Shown piece by piece: positions 1 to 7,750 of a stretch of DNA of 55,385 nucleotides (position 1 is the stretch's first letter; every line of letters starts with the position of its first letter). The notes beneath the pieces were generated by a model. That model saw nothing but the letters and a program-made list of their open reading frames with translations. It had not been told where the DNA came from and searched no databases. Made by a program: the position numbers and the translations under genes. Location of the stretch: positions 1 to 55,385 of the forward strand of contig CANQMO010000019.1 of the NCBI GenBank assembly GCA_947624985.1. The letters run 5' to 3'. The DNA comes from an uncultured Oscillospiraceae bacterium. GTDB lineage: Bacteria; Bacillota; Clostridia; Oscillospirales; Oscillospiraceae.

Positions 1-3
1 TGT

Positions 4-79
4 GCTAGTGTAGCTCAGTCGGTAGAGCAGCTGATTCGTAATCAGCAGGTCGCCAGTTCGAGTCTGGCCACTAGCTCCA
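4..79 (+). tRNA. tRNA-Thr (anticodon CGT), CCA encoded
   Basis: A full cloverleaf can be folded by eye. The acceptor stem is GCTAGTG (4-10) with CACTAGC (69-75), the discriminator is T76, and a CCA end is encoded at 77-79. The anticodon stem GCTGA/TCAGC encloses the loop TTCGTAA, which gives anticodon CGT (threonine, ACG codons). The T arm has the usual GCCAG/CTGGC stem with a TTCGAGT loop. A very long hairpin starts directly after the CCA. Confidence 0.96.
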
Positions 80-156
80 GCGTCGAAAGGCCCCTGAAGA
101 CGATGAGGACCCGTAAGCGGGCCTCATCGTCTTCAGGGGCCTTTCTCCTTTTCCCC
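80..156 (+). repeat. Hairpin repeat family T, copy A
   Basis: This unit starts with GCGTCGAAAG directly after the tRNA CCA and ends in CCTTTCTCCTTTTCCCC. A unit of the same layout, 79 bp long, lies on the minus strand at 21465-21543, starting three bases after the stop codon of the kinase gene. Both begin GCGTCGAAAG, share CTGAAGA and GGCCTTTCTCCTT, and differ mostly within the stems in a pairing-preserving way. It looks like a dispersed 3'-end element that acts as a terminator. Confidence 0.6.
86..148 (+). terminator. Long hairpin terminator of tRNA-Thr
   Basis: The arms 86-108 and 122-144 are complementary over about 23 bp (AAAGGCCCCTGAAGACGATG against its complement). The loop itself pairs as CCCG-TAAG-CGGG. 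A T-rich tract (CTTTCTCCTTTTCCCC) follows. The stem is much longer than an ordinary intrinsic terminator, and the unit is shared with a copy at 21465-21543. Confidence 0.85.
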
Positions 157-203
157 AAGAGAGCATTTAACTTTTTGCCTGGGCCGCCCAGTGGTACAAG
201 GAC

Positions 204-245
204 AAAAAGCGCCCATATCACTGGCATGTGAGTGATATGGGCGCT
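204..245 (-). terminator. Hairpin terminator at the end of the regulator remnant
   Basis: A perfect 15-bp inverted repeat (AGCGCCCATATCACT, 208-222, with its complement 231-245) is followed on the minus strand by TTTTTGTCC. This is the expected form of an intrinsic terminator for minus-strand transcription coming from the regulator remnant and the 14-gene block. Confidence 0.75.
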
Positions 246-667
246 CTGTGAATGCGGGATGGTGTGTCCCGCCCTTGCTCTTGTTCCGCGCTCAGCACCT
301 GATCGGGGTGGCGTGCGAGTTCATACAGCACCTCAAATTCCTTGCGCGGCAAATCCACCGGCTCGCCGTCGAGAATCACCTGATAGCGCATGAGGAACAG
401 GGGGCGCTGTTCCGGAGTGATGCCGGAGAGCAGCGCGAGGATGGGGACGACTCCGGTATCCCGCGAGACCTTCAGGAGCTCCACCTTATTTTGCTCCGCA
501 AAGAGACCGTCGATGATGACCAGGCAAAACCGGTGCCGGGTTTAGAGCTTGACCGCCTCATCGCTGGAGAGGGCAGACAGAACTTCCGTCATCGCGTCTT
601 CCAGGACGCGGGCCTCCCGACGGCCATGATCCAGGCTTTTGTCCGCAACGAGTAAGCTCTTTCTTAT
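218..667 (-). pseudogene. Decayed OmpR-family response regulator
   Basis: Minus-strand translation from about 667 reads like a receiver start (RKSLLVADKSLDHGRREAR). It is stopped by TAA at 542-544, then continues in frame with VIIDGLFAEQNKVELLK and VPILALLSG, and ends in a winged-helix start (LDGEPVDLPRKEFEVLYELA, then RHPDQVLSAEQ). That last piece matches the first part of the Trans_reg_C domain, but the recognition helix and wing are missing and replaced by unrelated codons before the stop at 218. The acidic phosphorylation pocket is not convincing, and the expected start codon is ATA. I read it as a truncated relic. It lies downstream of the 14-gene block in the same direction, so it could be a former regulator of that block. 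Confidence 0.55.
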
Positions 668-724
668 CTCTTCCAGGTCTCCTCTCTACTTCTCTCTTGT
701 AGAACAGGCTTTTTATGCTGATGA

Positions 725-2035
725 CTAAGGAAGTACGCCCAGCACGGCGTTCAGAATAAATACAGCGGCCAGAAGATAAAGAGCCGGATCCACCAAATGG
801 GCCCGTTTCCGACACACCATCACCACCACATAGGAAACTACCCCCAGCATGACACCAGTCGTGATGGAAAAAGTAAAGGGCATTCCAACGATCATCAGAA
901 AACTGGGCAGAGATATCTCTACATGCTTCCAGGTGATCTGCGTGATGCCGCTCATCATGGACATACCCACCATGACCAGGGGCGCTGCCAGAGCAGCGCC
1001 GGTCACCATCCCCGCCAGGGGTGTGAAGGGGATCATACACAGGAAAAGCAGTCCGGTCACCACAGCAGAAAGGCCAGTGCGGGCGCCCTCCTGAATGCCG
1101 GTAGCAGATTCCGCCACGACGGTCACATTACTGACCCCCAGCAACGCCCCGGTGCAGGTGGCAGCCCCACAGCAAAGCAAAGCTTCCTTCTGCCCGGCGA
1201 GATCGCCGGTCGTATCCATCAGTTTGGTATCGCCCGCCACGCCCAGAAGGGTGCCCAAAGCATCAAAATGCTGAGACACCACCAGAGAAAGCAGCGCGGA
1301 GATCAGCGGGATGGGACCCAGGGTCAAAAGGCCGGTGAAGTCCGGCTTCAACGCAGCGAGAGACAGTTCCGGGGTGGCTGTCAGGTTTTGCGGCAGGACA
1401 GTCACTCCCAGCGGGATCCCGAGCATTGCTGTCAACACGACGCCTATCATAAGGGCGCCGGGGACTTTTCTCATCACCAGCACTGCTGTTATGAAGATAC
1501 CAAGCAGCGCCAGCAAAGGCTCCGGCGCGGCCAGTGCCCCCATATCCACTATGTTCTCATCCGCAGTGATGAGACCCGCATTGATGAGCCCTGAGAGTGT
1601 GAGAAAGAGCCCTATCCCGGCGGACAAGGCAAACTTGAATGGCCTGGGCAGGGCATCGTTCAGCCGTTCTCTCAAGGGGCTGAGTTCCAAGGCCAGAAAC
1701 AGGATGCCGGAGAGCAGCACCAGGGCCAGAGCCTGCTGCCATGTGCATCCGTACTGTTGGCAGAGGCTATGGGTAAACAGTGTAGTAAATCCCAGTCCGG
1801 GAGCCAGAGCAAAGGGCAGATTGGATGCCAGACCAGATACGATACTGCCTATGGCGGCGATCAGGCAGGTAGCCGTCATGACCTCTTTGAAATCCATACC
1901 CGCACCGGAAAGCAGGCCCGGAATGGCCAGGATCAGGTATGCCATGGAGCAGAATGTAGTACACCCACCCAGGATCTCCCTGCTTATGGTCGTACCCCGC
2001 TGGGAGAGGTGGAAGAATCGATCCAGTTGTTTCAT
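725..2035 (-). CDS. NCS2/AzgA-type purine permease (last gene of the 14-gene block)
   Basis: This 436-residue membrane protein has the NCS2 nucleobase:proton symporter layout, closest to the AzgA/PbuG (guanine-hypoxanthine) branch. It opens with a LDRFFHLSQRGTTISREILGG-type start, has LALVLLSGILFLAL in an early helix, and carries the NCS2 stretch ALLGVSNVTVVAESATGIQEGARTGL in the middle. About 12-14 hydrophobic segments are visible. The start at 2035 is chosen because AGGAGG lies eight bases before that ATG; an upstream GTG at 2044 overlaps the ribosome site. Only 12 bp separate it from the preceding permease, so they are co-transcribed. The substrate is inferred from family; three such permeases in one operon suggest different purine or related ligands. 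Confidence 0.9.
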   Translation of the reverse strand: MKQLDRFFHLSQRGTTISREILGGCTTFCSMAYLILAIPGLLSGAGMDFKEVMTATCLIAAIGSIVSGLASNLPFALAPGLGFTTLFTHSLCQQYGCTWQQALALVLLSGILFLALELSPLRERLNDALPRPFKFALSAGIGLFLTLSGLINAGLITADENIVDMGALAAPEPLLALLGIFITAVLVMRKVPGALMIGVVLTAMLGIPLGVTVLPQNLTATPELSLAALKPDFTGLLTLGPIPLISALLSLVVSQHFDALGTLLGVAGDTKLMDTTGDLAGQKEALLCCGAATCTGALLGVSNVTVVAESATGIQEGARTGLSAVVTGLLFLCMIPFTPLAGMVTGAALAAPLVMVGMSMMSGITQITWKHVEISLPSFLMIVGMPFTFSITTGVMLGVVSYVVVMVCRKRAHLVDPALYLLAAVFILNAVLGVLP

Positions 2036-2047
2036 TTGCCTCACCTC

Positions 2048-3355
2048 CTAGATCGCTGAAAGGATGTACATCGTCACGAACAGGGCGGTCAGAACATAGG
2101 TGACCGGGGGGATCTTCTTCCCTTTCCCGCTGACCAGGCTGATGGCGGTGTAGGAGATGAAGCCCACGCCGATACCGTCTGCCACAGAATAGGTAAAGGG
2201 GATCATGATCATAGTGAGAAAACAGGGCAGGGCGATCTCCACCTGATGCCAGTAAATGTTGGTGGCGTTGTGGATCATCAGCATTCCGATCAGCACAAGG
2301 GCCGGTGAGGTAGCCGCCCCGGGAATTATCCCCGCGATGGGGGCCAGCAGGATGGCGGCCAGGAACAGCACGCCGGTGGCGGCGGTATAGAGCCCGGTCC
2401 GGGCCCCGTCCGCCACACCGGTGGAACCCTCCACCGGGATACCGATGGCAGGCGCGCCCAGCAGCGGCGCAACAGCGGTGGACAGGGCCACCGCCGTCAT
2501 GCCTTGACTGTATCGGCCCAGTCCGCCGGTCTCGTCCAGCAGGTCTCCAGCCCCGGCAATGCAGATGAGCGCTCCCAATGTGTCAAAGCACAAGCACATG
2601 GTAAAGGTGACGACAGCGGTGATGAAGGGCAATATTCCCAGAGAGAGCACCCCGCTGAAGTCCGGAGACAGCAGCAGCGGGCGCAGGGCAGACAGGGAGA
2701 GTTTCATGGACTCCGGCGCCTGCGTCACCCCCAGAGGGAAACCCAGCAAAGTGGTCGCCACGATGCCGATGAGCATGGCACCCTTCACCTTCCAGGCCAT
2801 CAGCACACCCGTGATCAGCAGACCCACAATGGCCAGAAAGGTGGCCGGGGCGCCGATATCCCCCAGCAGCAACGCACCGTCCTGTGCCTGGACGATGCCG
2901 GAATTCAGCAGTCCAATGAGGGCAATAAACAGCCCCAGACCGGCGCTGATGGCGTTTTTCATGCTGGGCGGGATACAGGAGATCATCTGATCCCGCAGAG
3001 GCGTCAGGCTGATCACCAGATAAGCTACCCCGGACAGGCTCACCACTGCCAGCGCCTGGGACCAGGTATAGCCCATAGTGAGGCAGAGAGTATAGGTGAA
3101 AAAAGCGTTGAGGCCCACCCCGGGGGCCAGCATAAAAGGCAGGTTCAGGGCGGCGGACAGGAAGCAGGCCAGAGCCGAGGACAGGCAGGTGGCCAGCAGG
3201 ACGCCGGTATAGTCCATACCGGTCAGAGAGAGATAGCTGGGCGTGACGAACAGGATATACGCCACCGAGAAAAAGGATGTCAGCGCGCCAAGCAGCTCCT
3301 GCCGAACGGTGGTCCTATGGTCCTTCAAGCGAAACAGACGGTCCAATACTTTCAT
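2048..3355 (-). CDS. NCS2/AzgA-type purine permease
   Basis: A 435-residue paralogue of the neighbouring permease: MKVLDRLFRLKDHRTTVRQE at the start, helix-rich throughout, and the conserved IGIPVEGSTGVADGARTGLY segment of NCS2 transporters. The reading frame is open further upstream, but the real start is the ATG at 3355. That ATG overlaps the stop of the HD-domain gene (ATGA), a classical translational coupling. Proton-driven import of guanine, hypoxanthine or a similar base is the family role; nothing here fixes the substrate. Confidence 0.9.
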   Translation of the reverse strand: MKVLDRLFRLKDHRTTVRQELLGALTSFFSVAYILFVTPSYLSLTGMDYTGVLLATCLSSALACFLSAALNLPFMLAPGVGLNAFFTYTLCLTMGYTWSQALAVVSLSGVAYLVISLTPLRDQMISCIPPSMKNAISAGLGLFIALIGLLNSGIVQAQDGALLLGDIGAPATFLAIVGLLITGVLMAWKVKGAMLIGIVATTLLGFPLGVTQAPESMKLSLSALRPLLLSPDFSGVLSLGILPFITAVVTFTMCLCFDTLGALICIAGAGDLLDETGGLGRYSQGMTAVALSTAVAPLLGAPAIGIPVEGSTGVADGARTGLYTAATGVLFLAAILLAPIAGIIPGAATSPALVLIGMLMIHNATNIYWHQVEIALPCFLTMIMIPFTYSVADGIGVGFISYTAISLVSGKGKKIPPVTYVLTALFVTMYILSAI

Positions 3356-4230
3356 GGCTCCGTCTCCTTCGCCTTCTCCATACGCAATACCACATCCGCT
3401 TGCGTGATGACAAAGGATGACCGCTCCGCCGCCACCCGGCGGCACATCAGCAGCTTGTCACGAAGTTTGGCGGTTAGATCTTGTATCCCCCCCCGGATCT
3501 CCGGGTCATCTGTCCAGGCGTGGACCACCACCCGGTCCGGCGTCAACTCTACCCGGCGGATAGCCATATGCTTGCGGAATTCCCGGCGGTCCCTGGCGCT
3601 GGGCATCTTCTCCACATCATACAGGAAGCTTACATTACGCTCGGCAGAAATATCCAGTTCATCTGCCAAACAGATCAGCGCCGCCAAATAGGGCAGACTC
3701 ACCGTTTTTCCCGGCTCTACCTCGAATTGGGGCGGGTAGTTCTTCTCATCCAAAAGGTCTGTCTTCCGGTGCCCCCGGCAGACCTGGATCACAGCCTTTG
3801 CGTAGGCTTCATTGGGAAGGTCCAGCATACGCCAATACTTTTCCAGATACAGTCCGGACAACTCCTGGTGGTGGTCCCGTACAGCCCAGGCCCGGGCGTT
3901 ATCATCCGCCGGCTCCGGAAACCCCAGTACCTCCCGAAACTGCTCAAAGTCCGATACGGACACTCCCATGCCCACATCATGGAACAGCGCGCCCATCAGC
4001 AGCACATAGAGGTCCTCCGCAGTGAGCTTCTCGATCTGGCTGCCAATGAGCTGATTACACAACTCCAAAATATCCAGGGTATGCAGCACCGTATGATCGG
4101 TAAAGTCAGGAAAGTAGTTCACATACCGGCTGAGCATTTTCTGCGAGATCACCACGCAGTCCCGATACCGGCTGTGAAGTTCCGGCGCACATCGGGCCAG
4201 TCTGCGCTCAATGCCATAGTCCTGTTCCAT
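3352..4230 (-). CDS. HD-domain metal-dependent phosphohydrolase
   Basis: A soluble 292-residue protein with a recognisable HD hydrolase core: FTDHTVLHTLDILELCNQL (first His), LLMGALFHDVGMG (the HD pair), DHHQELSG, VCRGHRK and LICLADELDISAERN. These are the metal-binding positions of HD/HD-CE phosphohydrolases, which act on nucleotides or cyclic nucleotides. The start at 4230 has GGGAGG seven bases upstream; in-frame ATGs at 4251 and 4278 are alternatives, the last directly abutting the TAA of the phosphatase gene. It sits between the receptor phosphatase and two purine permeases. I infer nucleotide turnover or a nucleotide-signal readout, but the substrate is unknown. Confidence 0.82.
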   Translation of the reverse strand: MEQDYGIERRLARCAPELHSRYRDCVVISQKMLSRYVNYFPDFTDHTVLHTLDILELCNQLIGSQIEKLTAEDLYVLLMGALFHDVGMGVSVSDFEQFREVLGFPEPADDNARAWAVRDHHQELSGLYLEKYWRMLDLPNEAYAKAVIQVCRGHRKTDLLDEKNYPPQFEVEPGKTVSLPYLAALICLADELDISAERNVSFLYDVEKMPSARDRREFRKHMAIRRVELTPDRVVVHAWTDDPEIRGGIQDLTAKLRDKLLMCRRVAAERSSFVITQADVVLRMEKAKETEP

Positions 4231-4278
4231 CGCGATCCCTCCCTTTTCCATAGCTTCTCTTCCCTTACCGCCTGGCAT

Positions 4279-6807
4279 TTACAGGCGCTTTTCCACGGTC
4301 AGGATGTTCTGGCCGTCCTTGTACTCGTAGCGCACGTCGTCCATGGACTTTTTCACCATGAAAATGCCCAGGCCGCCGATCTGGCGGTCCTCCGCGGAGA
4401 GGGTCACGTCCGGGTCTGCCTTCGCCAGGGGATCATAGGGCTTGCCCTGGTCGATGAACGTGACGCGCACGGCCAGGGGGTCCTGGTCCACGTCCACCCG
4501 CACCGTCGCCGGGCCGGAGGGGTCGTAGGCATACCGGGCGATGTTGCTGAAAAGCTCGTCGATGGCCACGTCTATCTGCACCTGGGCCTTCATGGGGCAG
4601 TCCAGCGCCTCCAGCTGCTGGTCCACAAAGGCGGTCACGGCGGGGATGTTCTCCAATGTGGCCTCCACGGTCAACTCGTTGGGATCGGATGAATTCATCA
4701 TTTTCTTAAACTCCAAGCAAAGCATCGTGATGTCGTCGAATTGGGGCGCGCTGCCCACAAAGGCGTCGATGTCCGCCTTCACCGCCGGCAGAAGCTTATC
4801 CGGCGCGGCGTCCGCATTGCGGTTCAGTACCGTCTCCAGCCGCTCCATGCCGTACAGCTCGTTATTGGCGTTGGTGGCCTCCGTCACGCCGTCCGTGTAC
4901 TGGAACAGCGCGTCCCCCGGCTCCAGCTGCATGGTGCCCATGCGGTATCGGGTCATGTCCATGCCCGCCAGGACGAACCCTGCCCGTATCTTCTCCGGGG
5001 TATACTTTCCCTTCCGGCGGATGAAGGGCATCTCATGGCCGGCGTTGACAAAGTTGAACTGGCCGGTCTCCAGGTCCAGCACGCCCTCGAAGGCGGTGAT
5101 GAACAGCTCTTCGCCGTTTCCTTCGCACAGGAGCTTGTTGACCTCCATGAACACCTCGCCCAGGTCACGGCCCGGGGTGGTGTGATCCTTGATGAGGGTC
5201 TTGCCGATGACCATGAACAGGGCCGCGGGCACGCCCTTGCCGGACACGTCCGCCATGACGATGGCCAGGTGGGTGTCGTCCACCATGAAGAAGTCGTAGA
5301 AGTCGCCGCCCACCTCCTTGGCGGGGTTCATGGAGGCGTAGATATCCACCTCCGGCCGCTCCGGGAAGGCGGGGAAGATGCAGGGCAGCATGGAGCTCTG
5401 GATATGGGTGGCGATATCCAGCTCCGCGCCGATACGCTCCTTTTCCGCCGTGACCTCTGTCAGCTGCCGGATGTGGTCGTTCAGGTCGTCCAGCATCCCG
5501 TTGAAGGCGGACGCCAGCTCGCCGATCTCGTCCCCGGACTCCACCTCCACCTTCCTGTCCAGCTCGCCCTTGCCGATCCGCTCCACGTTCCTAGCCAGCT
5601 TCTGGATGGGCCGGGTGATGCTGCCGGACACGGCGAAGGAGATGATGATCACCACGATACCCACCGCCGCGAAGAAGATGATGAAGCCCTTCATGATGCC
5701 GGACAGGGTCTTCTGGGTGGTTTCCTGCGCCTGGTCGGTCATGGTGTCGATGGTCTGCTTCGTCTCCACGGCGGGGCGCACCACCTCCGCCTTATCCACG
5801 CTGATGCACAGCCGCCATCCGGTCTGGCCCAGATAGTGCCAGGCCAGATAGCTGTCCACGCCGTCCAGCGTCAAGCCCACCAGGCCGGCGTTGGCCTGCG
5901 CCAGGGTATCCAGATTGCCGCTCTGGCTGTCTTTGCCCACATGGGCTGTCAGGTCCGTATCAAAGCCCTCGTCGAAATACTGCGGATGGGCGATCAGGGT
6001 GCCCATTTTGTCGATCACGAAGGCATAGCCGCTCTCGCCGATCTTGGCGGTGGTGATCTCGTCCAGCAGGGCCTGCAGCTTCACGTCCGAGGCCACCACG
6101 CCGAGCAGTTCTCCATCTTCATCGCAGAACGCCCGGGCGGCGGTGATGCACGTGTTGCCATAGGAGTCCAGATATGTATCCAGCCAGACCGTCTTGCCGG
6201 GTTTGGCCGACGCCTGCTGATACCAGCCCCGCTCCCGGGGGTCATAGGTAGGGTCATAGGAATTGGACCGGGAATACCTGTAGGACACGCCGCTGACGGT
6301 GCCGGCATAGATATTGTCCAGCAGGTCGTTTTCCTCCAGCATGGGGCCGAAGATGGACTCGCAGTTGGACAGAAGCTCTATCTCCCGGTCCAGCTTCGCC
6401 GTCTTCTTCACGCCGGGCGCCAGCATATACTTGGAGCTGGCTTCCCCGTCCACCGTCTCGTCCGGCAGGGGCAGCTCCCGGCCGCCGTACCGATCCATAT
6501 TCTCATAAAGATACTCGATGTAGTCCGCCAGGGACGTGACCATCCGGTTGATCTCCGTCAGCTGGGCGTTGGAATACAGCGCCTGCTTCTGAGCGATCCG
6601 CCCCAGGTATTCCTCCGCCTGGGCCTGCAGGGCCTCCTGGCTGTTGTCGGAGGCGGTCAGGCCCAGGGTGATGTTGGTCTTCTGGAATTCATCGGTCAGG
6701 TCCCCCATGGACAGATAGGAGTTGATGAACACCACCAGCAGCGTGCCCAGGGACATGACCAGCACCACCAGCAGGATCTTGATACCGATCTTCATGTTCT
6801 TAAACAT
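4279..6807 (-). CDS. dCache-HAMP-PP2C(SpoIIE)-HATPase receptor phosphatase/kinase
   Basis: 842 residues. There is a membrane helix at about 9-31, a periplasmic double-Cache sensor at about 35-345 (with the signature YDPRERGWY at 188-196), a second helix at 371-395, and a HAMP domain at about 396-449. A SpoIIE/RsbU-type PP2C phosphatase follows at 480-700 (GGDFYDFF 500-507, ADVSGKGVPAA from 519, YTDGVTEA 637-644, FDDITM 690-695). It ends in an RsbW-like HATPase domain at 705-842 with a complete N-box (DELFSN, E751 and N755), DQGKPYDP at 786-793 and GGLGIFMVKK at 811-820. One protein therefore holds both the phosphatase and the serine-kinase activity of a partner switch. Its likely partners are the two STAS proteins of the same block. 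It overlaps the upstream ATP-grasp gene by 8 bp. Confidence 0.93.
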   Translation of the reverse strand: MFKNMKIGIKILLVVLVMSLGTLLVVFINSYLSMGDLTDEFQKTNITLGLTASDNSQEALQAQAEEYLGRIAQKQALYSNAQLTEINRMVTSLADYIEYLYENMDRYGGRELPLPDETVDGEASSKYMLAPGVKKTAKLDREIELLSNCESIFGPMLEENDLLDNIYAGTVSGVSYRYSRSNSYDPTYDPRERGWYQQASAKPGKTVWLDTYLDSYGNTCITAARAFCDEDGELLGVVASDVKLQALLDEITTAKIGESGYAFVIDKMGTLIAHPQYFDEGFDTDLTAHVGKDSQSGNLDTLAQANAGLVGLTLDGVDSYLAWHYLGQTGWRLCISVDKAEVVRPAVETKQTIDTMTDQAQETTQKTLSGIMKGFIIFFAAVGIVVIIISFAVSGSITRPIQKLARNVERIGKGELDRKVEVESGDEIGELASAFNGMLDDLNDHIRQLTEVTAEKERIGAELDIATHIQSSMLPCIFPAFPERPEVDIYASMNPAKEVGGDFYDFFMVDDTHLAIVMADVSGKGVPAALFMVIGKTLIKDHTTPGRDLGEVFMEVNKLLCEGNGEELFITAFEGVLDLETGQFNFVNAGHEMPFIRRKGKYTPEKIRAGFVLAGMDMTRYRMGTMQLEPGDALFQYTDGVTEATNANNELYGMERLETVLNRNADAAPDKLLPAVKADIDAFVGSAPQFDDITMLCLEFKKMMNSSDPNELTVEATLENIPAVTAFVDQQLEALDCPMKAQVQIDVAIDELFSNIARYAYDPSGPATVRVDVDQDPLAVRVTFIDQGKPYDPLAKADPDVTLSAEDRQIGGLGIFMVKKSMDDVRYEYKDGQNILTVEKRL

Positions 6808-7750
6808 CGTCTTCCTCCCTCCCGGCGCCGTTCCAGGCGGACAGCAGGATGTCCTCTACCATGTCCTCGTAGACCACGCCGGAATAGGCCGCCTCCCGGG
6901 GCATCAGGCTCCCCCGCTTCAGGCCGGGGACCGCGTTGATCTCCAGCACATAAAACGCACCGGTGTCATGGGCCACCATGAAGTCTACCCTGCCCACGCC
7001 TCTGGCGCCCGTGATCTTAAAGACCCGCTCCGCCGTGCGCTCCATATCCACCAGCGTTTTTCCATCCAGACGGGGCGGCTCTGTGCCGTACTCGCCGGTG
7101 AAGAGGGTCAAGTCGTTTTTCTTTTCCACCCGGGCGCCGGAGAGGGTCTCCACGCCCTCCACGCATTTGAGGGTCACCAGCTGGCCGTCCCGCTCAAAGA
7201 GACCCACCGTGTAAAAGCCTCCGTCGATGAACTGCTCCAGCAGGATCGGGTCGTCGTATCCGAACACGAGCCTTATCTTGTCCAGGTCCTCCGGGGAACG
7301 GATCAGCTCGATACCGAAGCTGCCGCCCTGGGTGGGCGCTTTCGCCACGAAGGGGTAGCCGAAGCCGCTGTAATCAAAATCTCCCCGCTCATACTGCTCC
7401 CGGCTGAGGATCGCCCACCGGGGCGTCGGGATGCCATAGTGGTCAAAAAGGAGCTTGCACAGGATCTTGTCGTTGATGAGCGCGGCCGCCCTGGCGCCGC
7501 TGCCCGTAAAGGGGATGCCCTCATGCTCCAGCATGGCCTGCAGGGTGCCGTCGCCGTGGCGCTTGCCCTGTACGCAGAGATAGACGATATCCGCCTTCTC
7601 AGCGCGCAGGGTCTGGACCATATCGCGCCCAAACGCCAGCATACACACGTCGTAGCCCTTGGCCCGCAGGACGTTTTCGATCGACTTGGCGTTCTTGGCG
7701 GAGGCCATGGCCTCGCTGGACCAGCCGCCGTATACGACCGCGACCTTCAT
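6800..7750 (-). CDS. D-Ala-D-Ala-ligase-like ATP-grasp enzyme
   Basis: 316 residues with the Ddl layout: MKVAVVYGGWSSEAMAS (the Ddl GG.S.E motif), then GDGTLQAMLEHEGIPFTGSG, INDKILCKLL, the ATP-grasp part with PFVAKAPTQGGSFGIELI, LEQFIDGGFYTVGL, GVGRVDFMV and LEINAVPGLKRGSLMP. The ATP- and metal-binding elements are therefore present. Ddl proteins make the D-Ala-D-Ala dipeptide of peptidoglycan. This one is embedded in a signalling/transport operon (4-bp overlap upstream, 8-bp overlap downstream), so it may join other substrates. I would not call it the housekeeping ddl without biochemical data. Confidence 0.85.
   Translation of the reverse strand: MKVAVVYGGWSSEAMASAKNAKSIENVLRAKGYDVCMLAFGRDMVQTLRAEKADIVYLCVQGKRHGDGTLQAMLEHEGIPFTGSGARAAALINDKILCKLLFDHYGIPTPRWAILSREQYERGDFDYSGFGYPFVAKAPTQGGSFGIELIRSPEDLDKIRLVFGYDDPILLEQFIDGGFYTVGLFERDGQLVTLKCVEGVETLSGARVEKKNDLTLFTGEYGTEPPRLDGKTLVDMERTAERVFKITGARGVGRVDFMVAHDTGAFYVLEINAVPGLKRGSLMPREAAYSGVVYEDMVEDILLSAWNGAGREEDDV

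Noticed and set aside
1-667. Integrated element at tRNA-Thr
   Set aside because: No integrase, no duplicated tRNA 3' end and no phage-like genes are seen; only a terminator and a regulator relic.
4741-6939. Plus-strand open frame of 732 codons opposite the receptor phosphatase
   Set aside because: His/Gly/Leu-rich shadow typical of high GC third positions; the minus strand shows PP2C and HATPase motifs.
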